Positions 51,601 to 62,895 of a DNA stretch of 64,000 nt are shown here, piece after piece; position 1 is the first letter of the stretch; each line of letters begins with the position of its first letter. The translations under genes were made by a program, and so were the position numbers. The notes below the pieces were generated by a model. That model ran no database searches. It saw nothing but the letters and a program-made list of their open reading frames with translations, and had not been told where the DNA came from. Where the stretch lies: NCBI GenBank assembly GCA_039619475.1, contig CM077116.1:30701183-30765182 (forward strand). The letters are read 5' to 3'. The DNA comes from Icerya purchasi (taxonomy: Eukaryota > Arthropoda > Insecta > Hemiptera > Monophlebidae).

Positions 51601-52415
51601 TTGAAAGTTATAAACTTCCTCCAACTTGCTCTATTTTCTTTGCAGAATCGATTGCGATATTAAGAGCCATTCTTTACATATCCTTAATACGAGACAATAA
51701 TAAATTCCTAATTATCTCTGATGCTAAAAGTGTTTTACAAACTATCTCATCTGTTTTTCCTCATCCTTCTTGTGATCCAATCATTCTTCGTATTCGCTCG
51801 ATTATCCATAACCTCTTCCAAACTTACCACATTCAGATCGAGTTCCTTTGGATTCCAGGCCATGTTGGTATAGAAGGAAACGAAAGAGTTGATCAGTTGT
51901 CTCGTGGTGCAGCTGTTAATGGACTCCCCATTAATAAGTTCACTGCTAATAATTTATTTGCATTATCTAAAAAATTCCATTATAGGTTTTGGTCAGACTC
52001 ATATCCTTCCTCCTTTTCTAACCAATTTTCCCTTTATCTTTCTATTCAGCCTTATATTCCAGTTAATCCTTGGTTCCATGAATTTCCGTCTTTGCAGCGC
52101 TATTTTATTTCCTCTTTATGTCGATTGCGTTTCGATCATAGTTTGCTTCCTTCATCTCGCTATCGAGTTTCACTTTCAGACTCTCCTTACTGTCCGCTAC
52201 ATCCTCCAAATGATGCCCATGAATGTAATTCTAACCACATACTTTTCGAATGCTCCACACTGTCGTCTGAACGTTTCCTTCTTTACTCTCAACTTCTGAG
52301 ACTTAATATTCCTGCTCCCTATAGTGCTGCATCTGTTCTCTCCTTTCCTTCGTTAACTGTTGTTGCTCCCCTTGTATCCTTCATTGATGCGATATCTGAC
52401 CGCGTACGAATCTGA
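48681..52415 (+). CDS. LINE ORF2: endonuclease, reverse transcriptase and RNase H
   Basis: 1244 codons, uninterrupted. The APE-type endonuclease occupies about residues 1-225: NILQWNCRS at 6-14, SETW (E38), YGGSAILI, GGDWNAHSPLWG (D141, N143, H145), SSIDLTF (D191) and SDH (D215, H216). It nicks target DNA for target-primed reverse transcription. The reverse transcriptase spans about 430-720: PGLDGIPYRVL from 448, FRPISL, GFRPGLGPSD, AFLDISNAF, GLPQGSCLSP near 628-637 and the catalytic FADD at 659-662. RNase H spans about 945-1090: TDGS with D954, AES, SDAKS and GNERVDQ. A C-terminal finger has C1182, H1186 and C1191 (HECNSNHILFEC). All catalytic residues I can check are present. The start was chosen at the first ATG, which keeps the endonuclease complete; it overlaps the stop of the bridging ORF by 17 nt. 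Confidence 0.95.
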   Translation: MLLNLNILQWNCRSLRTNKNVLEHLLQHYKISIALLSETWLKNSSDVSVKGFNIVRSDRTDGYGGSAILIRNGIPFYSHDIVPSLPSDPSNSNFVHVSIPTKYAHSLHLISAYIPPNYNLHSFPLSSFFNSLPHPFIVGGDWNAHSPLWGCSSSNSNGLVIEDVISDFNVILLNDLSPTYFKNQTIYSSIDLTFTSPNVGLNSSWKTLDNTFGSDHVPILLSLNNFPLPLSHKPLQACRWNLNKTNWLKFRNTLDSSLSCIPTNIDPVQSYNSFTQLINSSLSSSSPLIKFPKNPKHLTASSIWWNNECKAAYDVSISAFKTFRACPSTSNLLIYKQMNAKARFIFKSAKKDSWKKFCSSFSRNTPFSQIWRMARAFKVSRSHNPISSNVPLQKLIPFLDSISPSYVPSSEELFPPSFSNDSSPHFLTLPFNINELRYTLNNANDTSPGLDGIPYRVLKNMSNQSLQILLNIFNSILSTGSLPPSWNSFVIIPVPKKDPSSFRPISLAPCLRKIFESILNRRLIWWLESNNLLASNMFGFRPGLGPSDCISLFISDIYNSFLNKNYTLAAFLDISNAFNNVHLPTLQNKMLSINLPSQFISIVIRLFQNRAIHLSTPPDSTSRTVYNGLPQGSCLSPTLFNIYILNIASLPIGSSSLFFADDILLYSTSHDLSSANEEMNNSLSLLNDSLSDLHLFISPSKSACINFTYRPFNPSLINPSVNNIPIPLVKNFCYLGLFLNSRLSFLEHINYLHMSVNKRLNLFKSISSTRWGGDPSTLIILYKSIVRSKLDYCSFIYGNSSRSLLCKLDRVQNCFLRLCLGALKSTPIPAIHAECNVLPLPIRRSHLGYRFLLKRLPVSSSKLISSYSTLLQNWRFTSKKIPLLSHISNRLVKFLPQIIIHNKLPYFSFHFTDFLFPPNLSLLSTYSKSLPQPNQDFLNTINSLFPFHSLLYTDGSKGPHGVGASFLYAVHNYFESYKLPPTCSIFFAESIAILRAILYISLIRDNNKFLIISDAKSVLQTISSVFPHPSCDPIILRIRSIIHNLFQTYHIQIEFLWIPGHVGIEGNERVDQLSRGAAVNGLPINKFTANNLFALSKKFHYRFWSDSYPSSFSNQFSLYLSIQPYIPVNPWFHEFPSLQRYFISSLCRLRFDHSLLPSSRYRVSLSDSPYCPLHPPNDAHECNSNHILFECSTLSSERFLLYSQLLRLNIPAPYSAASVLSFPSLTVVAPLVSFIDAISDRVRI

Positions 52416-52493
52416 ATAATTGAATAATTAATTCAGCAATACTTTCCTTTCTTGTCGAACATGGGTCAATGCTCTTTGTCAGCGAGTCCAAAG

Positions 52494-52529
<36 letters not shown>

Positions 52530-52548
52530 AAAAAAAAAAAAAAAAAAA
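52416..52548 (+). other. LINE 3' UTR and A-rich tail
   Basis: About 80 bp after the ORF2 stop, then an A-rich tail from 52494 interrupted by a G and a short ATT. The same UTR (CTTGTCGAACATG, then CTTTGTCAGCGAG) ends the truncated copy near 28080, which fixes the 3' end of the family. Confidence 0.9.
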
Positions 52549-52608
52549 TATCGATCGAATATCAATTTATTAATTAATCTTGTACTTTTATTAATTATTA
52601 TGTAGAAA

Positions 52609-52646
<38 letters not shown>

Positions 52647-55600
52647 TATATAACAGAATAACTTTTACCGAATTATTCGTGTTTTTTGCAATTAGTTCAA
52701 AAAAATTTCTGCGATACTCGCTTGTGCTTACTATCTTTTGTAATAATATTCAAAAGATATAAGCCGATTTACCTAAAACGTAATTAATCTTGTACTACAT
52801 ACACGATATTTTTTGTTTAGCGTCTTACTTCTTCTCCGATGACATATCTTATTACGATAGTTTTTGTTTAAAAAAAAAAAATTTTACCCAGGTACGTATA
52901 ACACGGCGCGTGGAGTTCTTTATTCTAGACGACAGGAGGAGCATAGGCGTAAGGTTGAGCTCTTTAAAGGCGGAAAATTTATGAAGGAAAAAAGTAACTA
53001 AATCTGTACGAATGTGTGGAAGTCACTTAATTCCGACCAATTTTTTTTTCTACCTAGAACGGGTCGTGTTGAAGTTTTTGGTAAGATCAGAGCGAAATCC
53101 GGGACTGTTTATTGTCAGAAAACTCTTTTCTTTCTACAGATGCCGGAATTTCTGCGACACAAATTGCTATGGTAGAAGCGTCTGAAAGGAAAATTTTGTT
53201 TTCGGTGGCAGAGTAGGTGTTCGGCGGTCATCTAGGTGCTAGGAGGCGGCTTTTATTTGTGCGCGGTTAGGCGAAATTTACATTTCGTGTATGCCGTCCG
53301 TAAAGGTAAATTTGCATATTGAAACGTGCTGTTTCCATTGGCCTGAAGTTTAGCCGGTAAAAAGTTACTTCGTCAGACGCGAGAAAAGCACGCCGCTTTG
53401 TTGGCTAGAAAACCGGCCATTTCACCATACAAAGAGCGCTAGTTTCCGTTCTAATGAAAGCTAGCCCGCGATCTTGTTAAAAGGATTCCTCCCCACGCTT
53501 TGTTCGAAAAGGGTTAAATGGTTGATGATGGGGGGGGGGGGGCTATCTTTACGGTAGCTGCGGTTTTGCAGAACCCTTAAAAGTGATGATAAATTTCCAG
53601 CAAACTGATTTCATCTTTTTGTAATTTAACCCGCTATAACCGATTTACTCTTTCAGCGATACTGATATAGTTTTCAACCAGAAGACCTTCCATCCGAAAA
53701 CCATCGGCAAACAATAGATAACTCGATATGGAAATCTTTTGTGGACGCAAATTATGTCTTCCGGCGCAGTCGTCCCCTCTTTGTAAATTCACCATAGTAG
53801 TTTTCCCTTTGTTTTCACTGCTGTTTTGTCTTTCGAAGCAAAAAGTATTAAATGTAAAAAGAAAACATAAAAGTAAACAAAAAACAAAGAAAAAAAAGAG
53901 CTACTCAAGTGACTGACTTTGCGCGCTCGTATTTAGTGAACTCCCGATGGTAAAATAAAAAAAACGCGATATGGTTTGTTGTTGTTTTCTTCTTTTTTTT
54001 TTTTTTTGATGGCTAGTTAAGAGAAAATCGACCAGAGTGGGCCAATTAGTGCGTATAGAGGCCGCCCCGTGCGTCGAACGTAATACGTACATCACGAAAG
54101 TCTAAACCGTCTCATAATAAAGATAATGCAAGATCAGTCATTACGGAATAATTTTTATGTTTTGAGCTGTAAATCTGCAACTAATTGTAAGCAAATTTCA
54201 AATGTTAATAAGCGATGGCGCAGCGATAATACTGTATCTCTCGACTTCTGTTAATCGTAAGATAGCTTTTTTTTTCTTAATTCTTAAAACAGTATCGGCT
54301 ATCGAACGGTGTCCACGCCATTTCATTGTAATTGAAACCGACCAAGCTTTTGTGTGCGTAAAAAACGGGCAATTTTTCAAATGGAATTTATGCATATTTG
54401 AAAGCACAAAAAAAGACCCACGTTCGTTGCACTTATAGAATTTTTAGTAATTAATTTTTGCAAAAACGTCCATTTCTCTCTTCTTTCTTTTTTTTTTTTT
54501 TGACTAATCAACTTTTAACCAAAACTAATTATAATTTTTTCAGCTAACTAAAAAAAAAAAAAAAAAAAAAAAAAAGCCTGAAAAATAGGCCATTCGTGGC
54601 GGATTTTTGGCGATAATGTTTTTGCAATCGATTGTTTAACTATATCCTACCTTGATAGATTTTTTTTTTTTTTACGCTGACTTGTATCTTTTTATTTTTT
54701 TCGCATTTTATATCACTGTTATTTGTTTTCATATGAGGAGGCCCGCTTCTCAACTACTTTGCAATATTAAATAATTTCTGGGCCAGGACACCATTTAAAA
54801 GCCGTTCATTGAATTCTCCGGACAACTTCCGATAAAAATACGTTTTTACTTTTTACGTAGAATTTTTATAAAAAAAAAAAAAAAAAAATAGTAAGGATTT
54901 TTCACAATTTAGGCTATACGGTAAAACGAGATTAATTTGATTAACCATTTCTGTTATTATAATCCCGATTAAAGAACACATAAACAGAAAATATATTATT
55001 TTGAAAATTAAAATGTTTCGTTGTAACGTACGTTCATGGTGACAATTTAAGAATGTAATTAAGAAGCGATATATATTATTATAGAAGATCTTGGTGAAGT
55101 TCGAAGGATCAAGTTTTTATGATATGTTTAGGATATTCGATAATAAAAAAACAAACAAAGTCATTGTAAATTAAATAATGAAATAAAATAAATACAATTG
55201 CTGTTTTCTGCATTGACATTTCGAATCATTCGCCAGACCCCCCTACTCGTGTTCTTTTCAATTGTAATATCTTTAAATTTATTGCATATTTCAACACTGT
55301 CTTAGTATATTAATGTCTGTTAAATAAGTACTTAGAATTTATCATTATGAATAAAATACTTAATTATCAAAATCTATTTTGCCATCTTTAGAATAAGTTT
55401 CATGTACACACATATGCGCCAACGATTAACCCAACTATCAACCCATTTTTTGTACTCATTTTTTGGATTAGCCATTAGCTTCTTGAGAGAATTTTGTTTT
55501 ACAGATTCAGTTGGATTGAAACACCTCCCGCGAAGTTTTGGGAACGGGAAGAAGTCGGACAGGTGGGGGGCTTGGTTAAAGATATTTATTGAATTTTTCG

Positions 55601-57235
55601 ATCAAAATAGTAGTAATCGGTTTGTGTGATAATACGCCGTCCTGGTGAAAAATCCGTGAAAATTATTCTTTCAAATGTCGAGTCTTTTGCGGTGGATATT
55701 TCAATGCAAACGCTTCGTAATGTTCGAGTAGTACTTTGTTGACTGTTTATCCCTCTGGCAGAAGTTCCGAATGCACGACACCACAGCAAACCTGACTCAA
55801 CATAGATCTTTTCCTACGTTTCCAACAATTTCCTGCTCAAAATTCCATTAGAAACACATAATTTTCGACATATTCTTTACTGATCATTTTAATTTCATTA
55901 TAAAAATCGCAGCACACGTGCGAGTTCGACGAAATACTATCAGCTGTCTTCTTGTCGCACGAATTATATAGGTACAGTCCATCTTGCTGTGAGAAGAAAA
56001 AAAACCGAATATTTTACGCTGCCATTTTAAATGAAAATTCCGACTGAATGTATAAACGTCAGTTTAACATCTTAACACCGACCATGCTCATTATAATATA
56101 TTATTATATATATATATGCGTGTGATTTTAATCTACTAAACACAATGCTAAAATATTACATTAACAAATATAAAGGGATATTATCAGTGACACGTACAAC
56201 TTTACTCAAAATTAAATGATCTCATTATTTAGTTTATCGATTTTTATTATTAATTTTCATTAGCGACTATAATTATACATCGCTCCTCGGCTGTAATTTT
56301 AAATTAGCATAAAAATATGTTTCGTACTGCGAAACACGTTGGTGTTTTAATTGAAATAATACGTTTCCTGTTTAGTGTTTATTAATTAGAATTAATAGTA
56401 ACGGAAAATAGTATACAATATAAATGAAAAATGAACCACCGGGGGGGGGGGGGGGCTTACAAGAAGAACTGAATTTTTACGGTAAAAATTACATCGCAGA
56501 GAGAGGTGATATTAAAATTTATTCTGTTACATTAACTACATTAAACGTTCGGTTTAAAGAATACCGAGTCGCCAAAGTAAAAGAAACTTTTTAATAAGGC
56601 TCTTATCGGATATACTTTTTATTTGCGAAATTTTCAATAATCATAAACCGAAACTAGGCGGTTGAGATTGATGTGTGTGTTCTGAATATAGAAATTGTTA
56701 ATGGCCAATCGGTACAAGTTTTGCGGATTTACTTCTGAATAGTTCGTCATTGAACCCGTGACGGTACTCGAATTTTTTACTGCCAGATCATGTTCGCAAT
56801 TAGACAAGCCTGTTCAAGGATTCTCGCTTAGCAGTGTATTATTTTTCAGTAAATGTAACACGACGGCCTAGTGTGTTGCAATGTTAAAAACTGATACTTC
56901 ACAATACCGAAAAAAAAACACTCGCAATAATGTGAATATCACCCGTAACCTAGAGTGAAAATGGAAGTAAGCAGCCCGATAAAGAAAGAGACACCTTAAT
57001 CTAGTAGTATTGTACAAGATCAATGAAGATTAAACGATAATCGGGCAGCAGGCTAAAACAGAAAATTGATGATTAGAAAAACGACATAGAGGCAGTTTCG
57101 TCATTGATTTTCATTTTTCATCATTTCTCATCGCAATTGGTTAAAAAAAAAAGCAAAACACAAAGCATTAATTTTGAGAGAATGCACGGTGTCATTGAAA
57201 AAAGAGATTAAAAAAGAAGAAAGTCTAATTTCGAT
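52549..57235. other. AT-rich DNA, no gene supported
   Basis: Contains (TA)n at 52611-52642, G-runs at about 53529-53542 and 56442-56455, and poly-A/T tracts. A possible acceptor at 53143 is followed by a short open frame that I could not connect to other exons. Confidence 0.4.
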
Positions 57236-57432
57236 TCACAGGTCACGAGTTTAAAACTCGTCTTGTTTCGCACTCGAGTTACTCTACCAGTATATATATA
57301 CCTAATATGAAATAATTGGATACCAAGGAAGTGTTCTGAGGAAGTAAAGGCGCCCAAGAAAAAGGAACTGGCCCCAATGTTCTCTTCAGATCGATTACAT
57401 CTTTAAGTACGTTGTTAATGTTAACTTTTACA
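57236..57432 (+). mobile_element. Degenerate copy of SINE A
   Basis: It aligns with the reverse complement of 62561-62804: CACAGGTCACGAGTTTAAAA (a decayed box B), TGAAATAATTGGATACCA, GAGGAAGTAAAGGCGCCCAA and AAGGAACTGGCCCC. The 3' third is weakly conserved. Confidence 0.75.
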
Positions 57433-57519
57433 TTATATTATAATAATAGTTTGTTTTTTTTTGGACCTAATAAATTTTATGTGGCGCGATAACTTGGTAA
57501 TTACTTTTCAAACCGGAAG

Positions 57520-57685
57520 TATTGTAGATTGGAAGCTTCGTTTCGAACTCAAGTCGCTGCCTTAATCCTATATACACACCTAATTAGCTATATCGGAGAA
57601 GTAATCTGAGTAAAAATTAGGATGGTTGAAAAAAAAACCGATGTTCTCTAGATCCTCATTAAGAGTACATTAAAAAAAAAAAAAA
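57520..57685 (+). mobile_element. Second, more decayed SINE A-like copy
   Basis: Shares TTTCGAACTC, then the GAAGTAATCTGAGTAAA and CGATGTTCTCTAGATC segments with the neighbouring copy (compare GAAGTGTTCTGAGGAAGTAA and CAATGTTCTCTTCAGATC). It lies in the same orientation about 90 bp away. A tail-like run of 14 A follows at about 57672. Divergence is high. Confidence 0.42.
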
Positions 57686-60267
57686 ATGTTAGTCCACAAT
57701 ATTTGTTGCATCTCACCAAAAGTAAATGCCACTTTAATGACTTTTTAATAAAAAAATGATTACTGAGACTTCCTGATCACGTTCGAAATCTCTGTTACTA
57801 ACATCGAATCATTGAGGCAATAAATTCGTTCGAATTACGTTTATTTTTCAAAACCCCGCGTATGGTTCTCTGAAGTCAATAATTCGATAAATACGAAGCG
57901 AACGTCGTTAAAATGTACGACATTTTTATTTCTTCCCAAAACTTCTAGCATTCTTTTCGAGTCTGTAGCGCACCGTGAATTAAATAAATGGAAAAACCAG
58001 CCGTTTCTGAGAATCGGAGTGTGTTCCAGAGCTAACGTTGAATTAGATTTGGCTTGAGTATTCATTTATCTTGCCCATTTATTGTTTATTTATTACATCT
58101 CTTGTTTTTTATATATATAATTTCCCCATTACCAAATTATAAATATATGTATATTTCGTCGATTTTATTCGGCCATTATTAATTATTGCTTTTAATTTGT
58201 GCCGCGACACAGACGTCGAATTTATAAACAGGAAATGAATGTTATTTTAAAAACATAGTACGCAGAGAAAATTATTCTAATAACGTTAAAATATTTAGCG
58301 CCTGCAGAACCATGGAATACTTCATTATGCCCTATTTTTACGAAGTTACAAAAAAAAAACAGAAAAATAATTAAATAAATTCCGAAAGAAGGTAAAAATC
58401 ATTTTTATATGCTTATTAAATGTTTGGACGGGGTGTACTACCGGACAAATAAGAAGAAAACTCCGAAGAAGAAGTTGTAACTAGATTATCCTCTGTAAAA
58501 TGGCTATAATTCCTCGCCGGGCGCTGTCGCAGCGTTTACAATATTCATACTGCAGGCGCGGCTGGCCGATCGCCGAAGAAGAAATTTCCATTTTCCGAGA
58601 AAAACATTTAATTGTTATTCACGGAAAATTCTGAACCTCCTATCCCTTCCGGTTGTTACTAGACCGGCGAGAATCGCCTGTTCCCATCTTATAACTGATT
58701 TTCACTTAACGTCTTCGCGTTTGCCAGCGAAGTGAAGTTGTTTTCCGCTCATTTATATAATAACGGGAAAATCGAATTCTGTCTCATTTAGGTCCCTGCG
58801 GTTCCTTTTCCAGCAGTCGACGACCGACAACAACAAAATCGAATTAAGAACGAACCAAGAGGCGCTGCCACGTAATTTACCATTTCGCGCCTCCTGCTTA
58901 TCATAGGCTTTCGCCTTGCGAGGAGATAACTTTGTGAGCGCAATCTCACAAATTGAAAATTCAGCCAGAATACATACAGTGTAATCATCTAGCGTACCGA
59001 GCCCGTCCTCCACCATAATCAATTTCCTCTTTGGCTATTTGCCTCTTAATTTTCTTCACGTTGCTCGAATAATTGTCTCAAGTACGCACTTTGTCCGACT
59101 AATTCTGGAAAATTTTCTCATTTGAATTAATTGAAAGTTCGAAACGACGCGTCGAGAGAGGAACTTCTGCTTAATCAAAATACGGATCGAGTGCTGCCCC
59201 TCTAAAAGTGTTTTTAATTTTTAAAATTACAACGTTCCTCGACGAACATTAATATTATCACGCCCATTTTATCGAGGATAGCACCGATTGAACGCCAGAT
59301 TTTCGAATTTGTTATCGCTTCGTCGATGCTATGTGTAGCTCGAAACTCTTTCGAACCGATACGTCGACCATGATTGCTTAATGCAACGCTATTATCGGAA
59401 AACTCAGAAAAACACCGCTGCCACCAGCAGCAGCAAAAAAAAAAAAAGGAAAGAAAAACATCGGATAAAAGTGATTCCAATTACTGAAAATCGCATCAAG
59501 GTTCGAATGCCCATTTGTATCATACTTGACACCTTTTTCACATCCAATTAGTGTTTCTACGCTTTACACTCATAGTGACACGTGTCTTTTATCGGAAGAA
59601 TGCGTGCTACATTTAACGCAATTTTAACAATACCTTATCATGTTCGTTTCGTTTAGACATTTCAAGTGTAAAAAAGAAACTGGACAAGAGGTACATTTTT
59701 TCGCCGCCCGGTGTGATTTATTTATTTTTTTTGAATCGCTAGTCGTGGGCTAGTGTGATATAAGTTTCACTAAAAATATACACCGATGGACCCAAATTTC
59801 AAGAAGTTAGATCGGTTGCGGGTTGCCTCATATTATTCCTTTCTCGCTCGAAGGAAGGTGTTATCGATCTGTCGGAAGCTTTTGGTCAATTGTTGCGAGT
59901 CTCCTAGTAGCTTTTCCGTTTCAGTTAACCGTTAATAAATACTGCTCGAAAGGAGACGAATGATGAAAAAAGAGGGAAAAAATCCCAAAGACTCCCTTTT
60001 AAGAAGTAGCAATCATTGTTTTATATGATGTATTTAATTTTATTTACGTTTTTTCGCAGCAGTTCCATCGGCAGCTAAACAGTTGTGCGTTACATACATT
60101 AGTAATAATCAGATGTTTTTTTTGTTTTTTTTTTTTTTTTTAAATATTGTAATTTTCCTTTACCTGCTCGCCGCTACAAAAGTTGCCTGAAAAATGGTGC
60201 CCTTTAAAGTTGGTAAAAGTGTTTTAATCTGCATAACTTTGGAAGAGACTTTATAGTAACGATAACG
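57686..60267. other. No gene supported
   Basis: The part at 58490-59500 is less AT-rich and carries - strand open frames at 58753-59022 and 59214-59480 without recognisable motifs or splice support. The rest is AT-rich. Confidence 0.4.
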
Positions 60268-60553
60268 AGATTGAAAACGGGACACAGCAAAACCCCCGTT
60301 CACTTGGCAAAAATTAATATTATCAATGACAGTGCATGCAGTAGTTGTAGAACAGGAGGGTACAATAGATCATTTTATTTGTCAATGTAAAGGTTACGAG
60401 CAGGTTAGGGACAAACTTGGAACAGAAATCCTATCAGAGCTGCATACCTTTCCAGTTTCAGTAACAGTGACAGATCCAACGTCGAATTTAGCTGCGTTAG
60501 TGTATACATTTATAAAGTACCACAACATAAATATACATAGAAATAATAAATAA
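60268..60553 (+). pseudogene. 5'-truncated LINE: C-terminal end of ORF2
   Basis: Translation begins RLKTGHSKTPVHLAKINIIN, then DSACSSC. After a frameshift it continues EGTIDHFICQCKGYEQVRDK and ends at a TAA at 60551-60553. R-L-x-T-G-H, a CxxC pair, then H-F-x-x-x-C-x-x-Y is the usual C-terminal zinc finger of LINE ORF2 proteins. The sequence differs from the 46-52 kb element, so it is another family. One frameshift and the missing 5' part make it non-functional. Confidence 0.65.
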
Positions 60554-62530
60554 GAAAGTTTTATAAAATACCCCATTAAAAAAACTGGCTAAATAGCGAA
60601 GGCTCTAAGCTTTAAAAAAAAAGTTAACAAATCAGATAGATTATATTTTTACACGTCCAATGCAGAGCCTTGATAGCTTTATAATATATAAAAGAATAGA
60701 GTGTAAGACGAAATCAGCAACTTTTCGAATGTTATTAATAAAACCAATTATTACGGTGAAAAAAGTATTTTTTGTAAAAAACAAAGAATTCGTTTGACCA
60801 TTTTTTCTTACCCAATAAAAAGAACTTTAAAGTTGTTCAAGTGCTCTTTCTAAGGGTAAAGTTTAAAGAGTCACTGTTGACGCTAAAACATGAAATCTTT
60901 CTGATTATTACTAATATTCTTAAACAATCTTATTTCAACAGTTTATTCCTATTAGTTTACACGTTTCTCAATTCTGATGTTTTGTGTTTTCGTCATTGAA
61001 ATTATGTCAGCCAACCTATATTAAGTAAATAAATAAATACATGGATAGATAGCGCCTATGTAATTTTTATACCGCTGGGATAATATATGAAAAAACCTAT
61101 AACGTTTTGTACTGCATCTGGCGTAACATTTTCATGTAATGGAAATAGTTCGTGAAAACCATTAATGAAATATCGTGGCATAAAGTAAACGACAATTAAA
61201 AACTTCTCTGCAAAACCGTAAATAAGAAAAAGAGCATAGTTAATTAAAACTGCCTTTTCCATAACTATTATAGGAAACCTATGCACGTAATAACGAAAAT
61301 TGCCAGAAATTTAGAGGAGAAAAAGTGAATAAATACCGTTAAAAAAAATGCTAAAAATTTGCTTACGGTAAATTAATCACTAATCTGTTGTTGTTGTTGT
61401 TTTTTTTTTTTGTTCTCTATTTAGAGTATTGCAGTATTCGCTAATTATAATTGTACTATTTTTTTTATTATTATAATTATTAGTTCACTTTAGTAATTTA
61501 AATTCAATTGATCGCTTACAATGAATCAAACTACACTTACAGGATATAATAGGGAGTTTGTTTGCTTGCAGGACTGTGAATTTAACTATTTACAAAGGCA
61601 TATGAAATAGTAAAAAGTGGGCATATACGCATGCGTGTGTATTTCGAGAAAAGTTCTTGAGATAGCAGATACCGTAGCATTTATCGGTATGTGTAATACG
61701 TTAATGGCGAGTGTTTAATAGAGAAACTAAGAAGAAGAACAGACGAAGTCGGCTGCTACATTTATCTTGCTTAGTGGCCGGTCAGTGGGACATTTTCGCT
61801 GTCTAAAAAAGTTTAATTTATTTCCTTCCGCACCTGCCGCGGCCGATTTATTTGCGAAGAGTTCGCAGTTACGCTTGTATCTGAAGGGCTTTTGATGTTC
61901 CGATTGGCTAACTTAAATTAATAAATCTTTTAAACTGTATTGAGCATTTTCGCTGTTGCTGCAAACGTAATCTTTCGCAATAAATATAAAAAAACTGCGA
62001 TTAATCTAAAAAAGAAATAGGCATCTGCGAAACGTTTTGATAAAAACATGTACGTGCATATGTATCATTATGTCGTGTAATCTATCCTATCGTGGAGATA
62101 TCGTGATTATGACCTATTCATCTGATGTTTAATCATCGCCACTGGTATCTGTTGCGAGTCAGCCAAACGCACTCTACGAATTTTTTTCCAACAGTTGTTT
62201 GTATCATGTCTGACCATCTCGTTGGAACGCGGCCACATCTTCTTTTCCCTTCTACTTTTCCTTTAAGAATTATTATCTCCAATCCATCCGTCCTTATTAT
62301 ATATGATCACTAATGTATTCCAATATTCTAATTACTTCTGACACGATAATCTCCTTTTCGTCATGTCTACTTGTTGTAATGCCGAACCGGTTCCTTTGTC
62401 TATCCCCCGGATTCGTAACATTCGTCTCCAACAGTACATTTCTATTTTTTCAAGGTTGTATTTTCGTGCATTTTCTATTAGTAGCCGAATAGCGCAGTAC
62501 TTACACTATACTTCAGAAGTACGTGTGTGC

Positions 62531-62536
<6 letters not shown>
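60554..62536. other. AT-rich DNA, no gene seen
   Basis: The first 60-70 bp may be the 3' UTR of the LINE fragment (A-run near 60614). Poly-T near 61402. No other feature. Confidence 0.4.
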
Positions 62537-62561
<25 letters not shown>

Positions 62562-62804
62562 CTTGACAGGGTGTCTGGAGGATTGTGAGTTGAGGTTTAC
62601 AATGTACTAAATCTGACGGCACTGAAGTGAGTAGGAGGGCTAGTTCCTTTCTCTCGGCCTCCTTTACTTCCCCAGATTTCGCTGGTATCCAGGTATTTCA
62701 GGATGGGTAAACCTGGGAGCGACTTGGATCAAGAGCAAGATAAGTCTCGAACCCGCGACCTGTGGTTTGGTAGCCATGCACCTTAACTACTAGGCTACCA
62801 CGCT
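62537..62804 (-). mobile_element. SINE A: tRNA-derived SINE with (TA)n tail
   Basis: Read on the - strand, it begins at 62804 with a tRNA-like head: GTGGTAGCCTAGTAGTTAAG (box A-like) and GGTCGCGGGTTCGAGACTT (box B, GGTTCGAGAC). The body includes CAGGTTTACCCATCCTGAAA and GAAGTAAAGGAGGCCGAGAG, and it ends CACCCTGTCAAGG followed by (AT)n at 62537-62560. Internal promoter boxes for RNA polymerase III and a simple-sequence tail are the standard SINE plan. Older copies at 42932, 57236 and probably 57520 show that it is dispersed. Its sharp ends suggest it is the youngest copy here. Confidence 0.85.
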
Positions 62805-62806
62805 AT

Positions 62807-62814
<8 letters not shown>

Positions 62815-62895
<81 letters not shown>

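Larger units (their letters stand above)
46000..52548 (+). mobile_element. Apparently full-length I-like non-LTR retrotransposon
   Basis: A two-ORF LINE with both main reading frames intact: ORF1 (46204-47700) and ORF2 (48681-52415), a 3' UTR and an A-rich tail (52494-52548). Domain order is zinc knuckles, APE endonuclease, reverse transcriptase, RNase H and CCHC-type finger. An RNase H together with an APE endonuclease places it with I-clade-like elements or relatives rather than RTE or CR1; this is inference from architecture. The 5' boundary is approximate: a TA/T-rich leader of 100-250 bp precedes ORF1, and I found no clear target-site duplication. A truncated relative sits at 26.2-28.1 kb. 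Intact ORFs suggest recent, possibly current, mobility. Confidence 0.9.

Noticed and set aside
51889..52299. Open frame overlapping the end of LINE ORF2
   Set aside because: It is a shadow frame of the RNase H/C-terminal part of ORF2, as are 48895-49092, 50078-50350 and 50395-50586.
53114..53214. Possible exon after a CTACAG acceptor (frame with GISATQIAMVEASERKIL)
   Set aside because: The acceptor is good, but the open frame does not match the phase left by the exon at 40741, and no partner donor or homologue is recognised.
58753..59022. 89-codon open frame on the - strand
   Set aside because: Moderate GC makes it open, but there is no motif, splice support or adjacent coding signal.
59660..59693. 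Possible 34-nt microexon between TTTCGTTTAG and GTACAT
   Set aside because: The phase would fit the exon at 40741, but such short matches are expected by chance over 19 kb.
62740..62804. Possible tRNA gene on the - strand
   Set aside because: The tRNA-like head is followed directly by a SINE body that is repeated elsewhere in the window.
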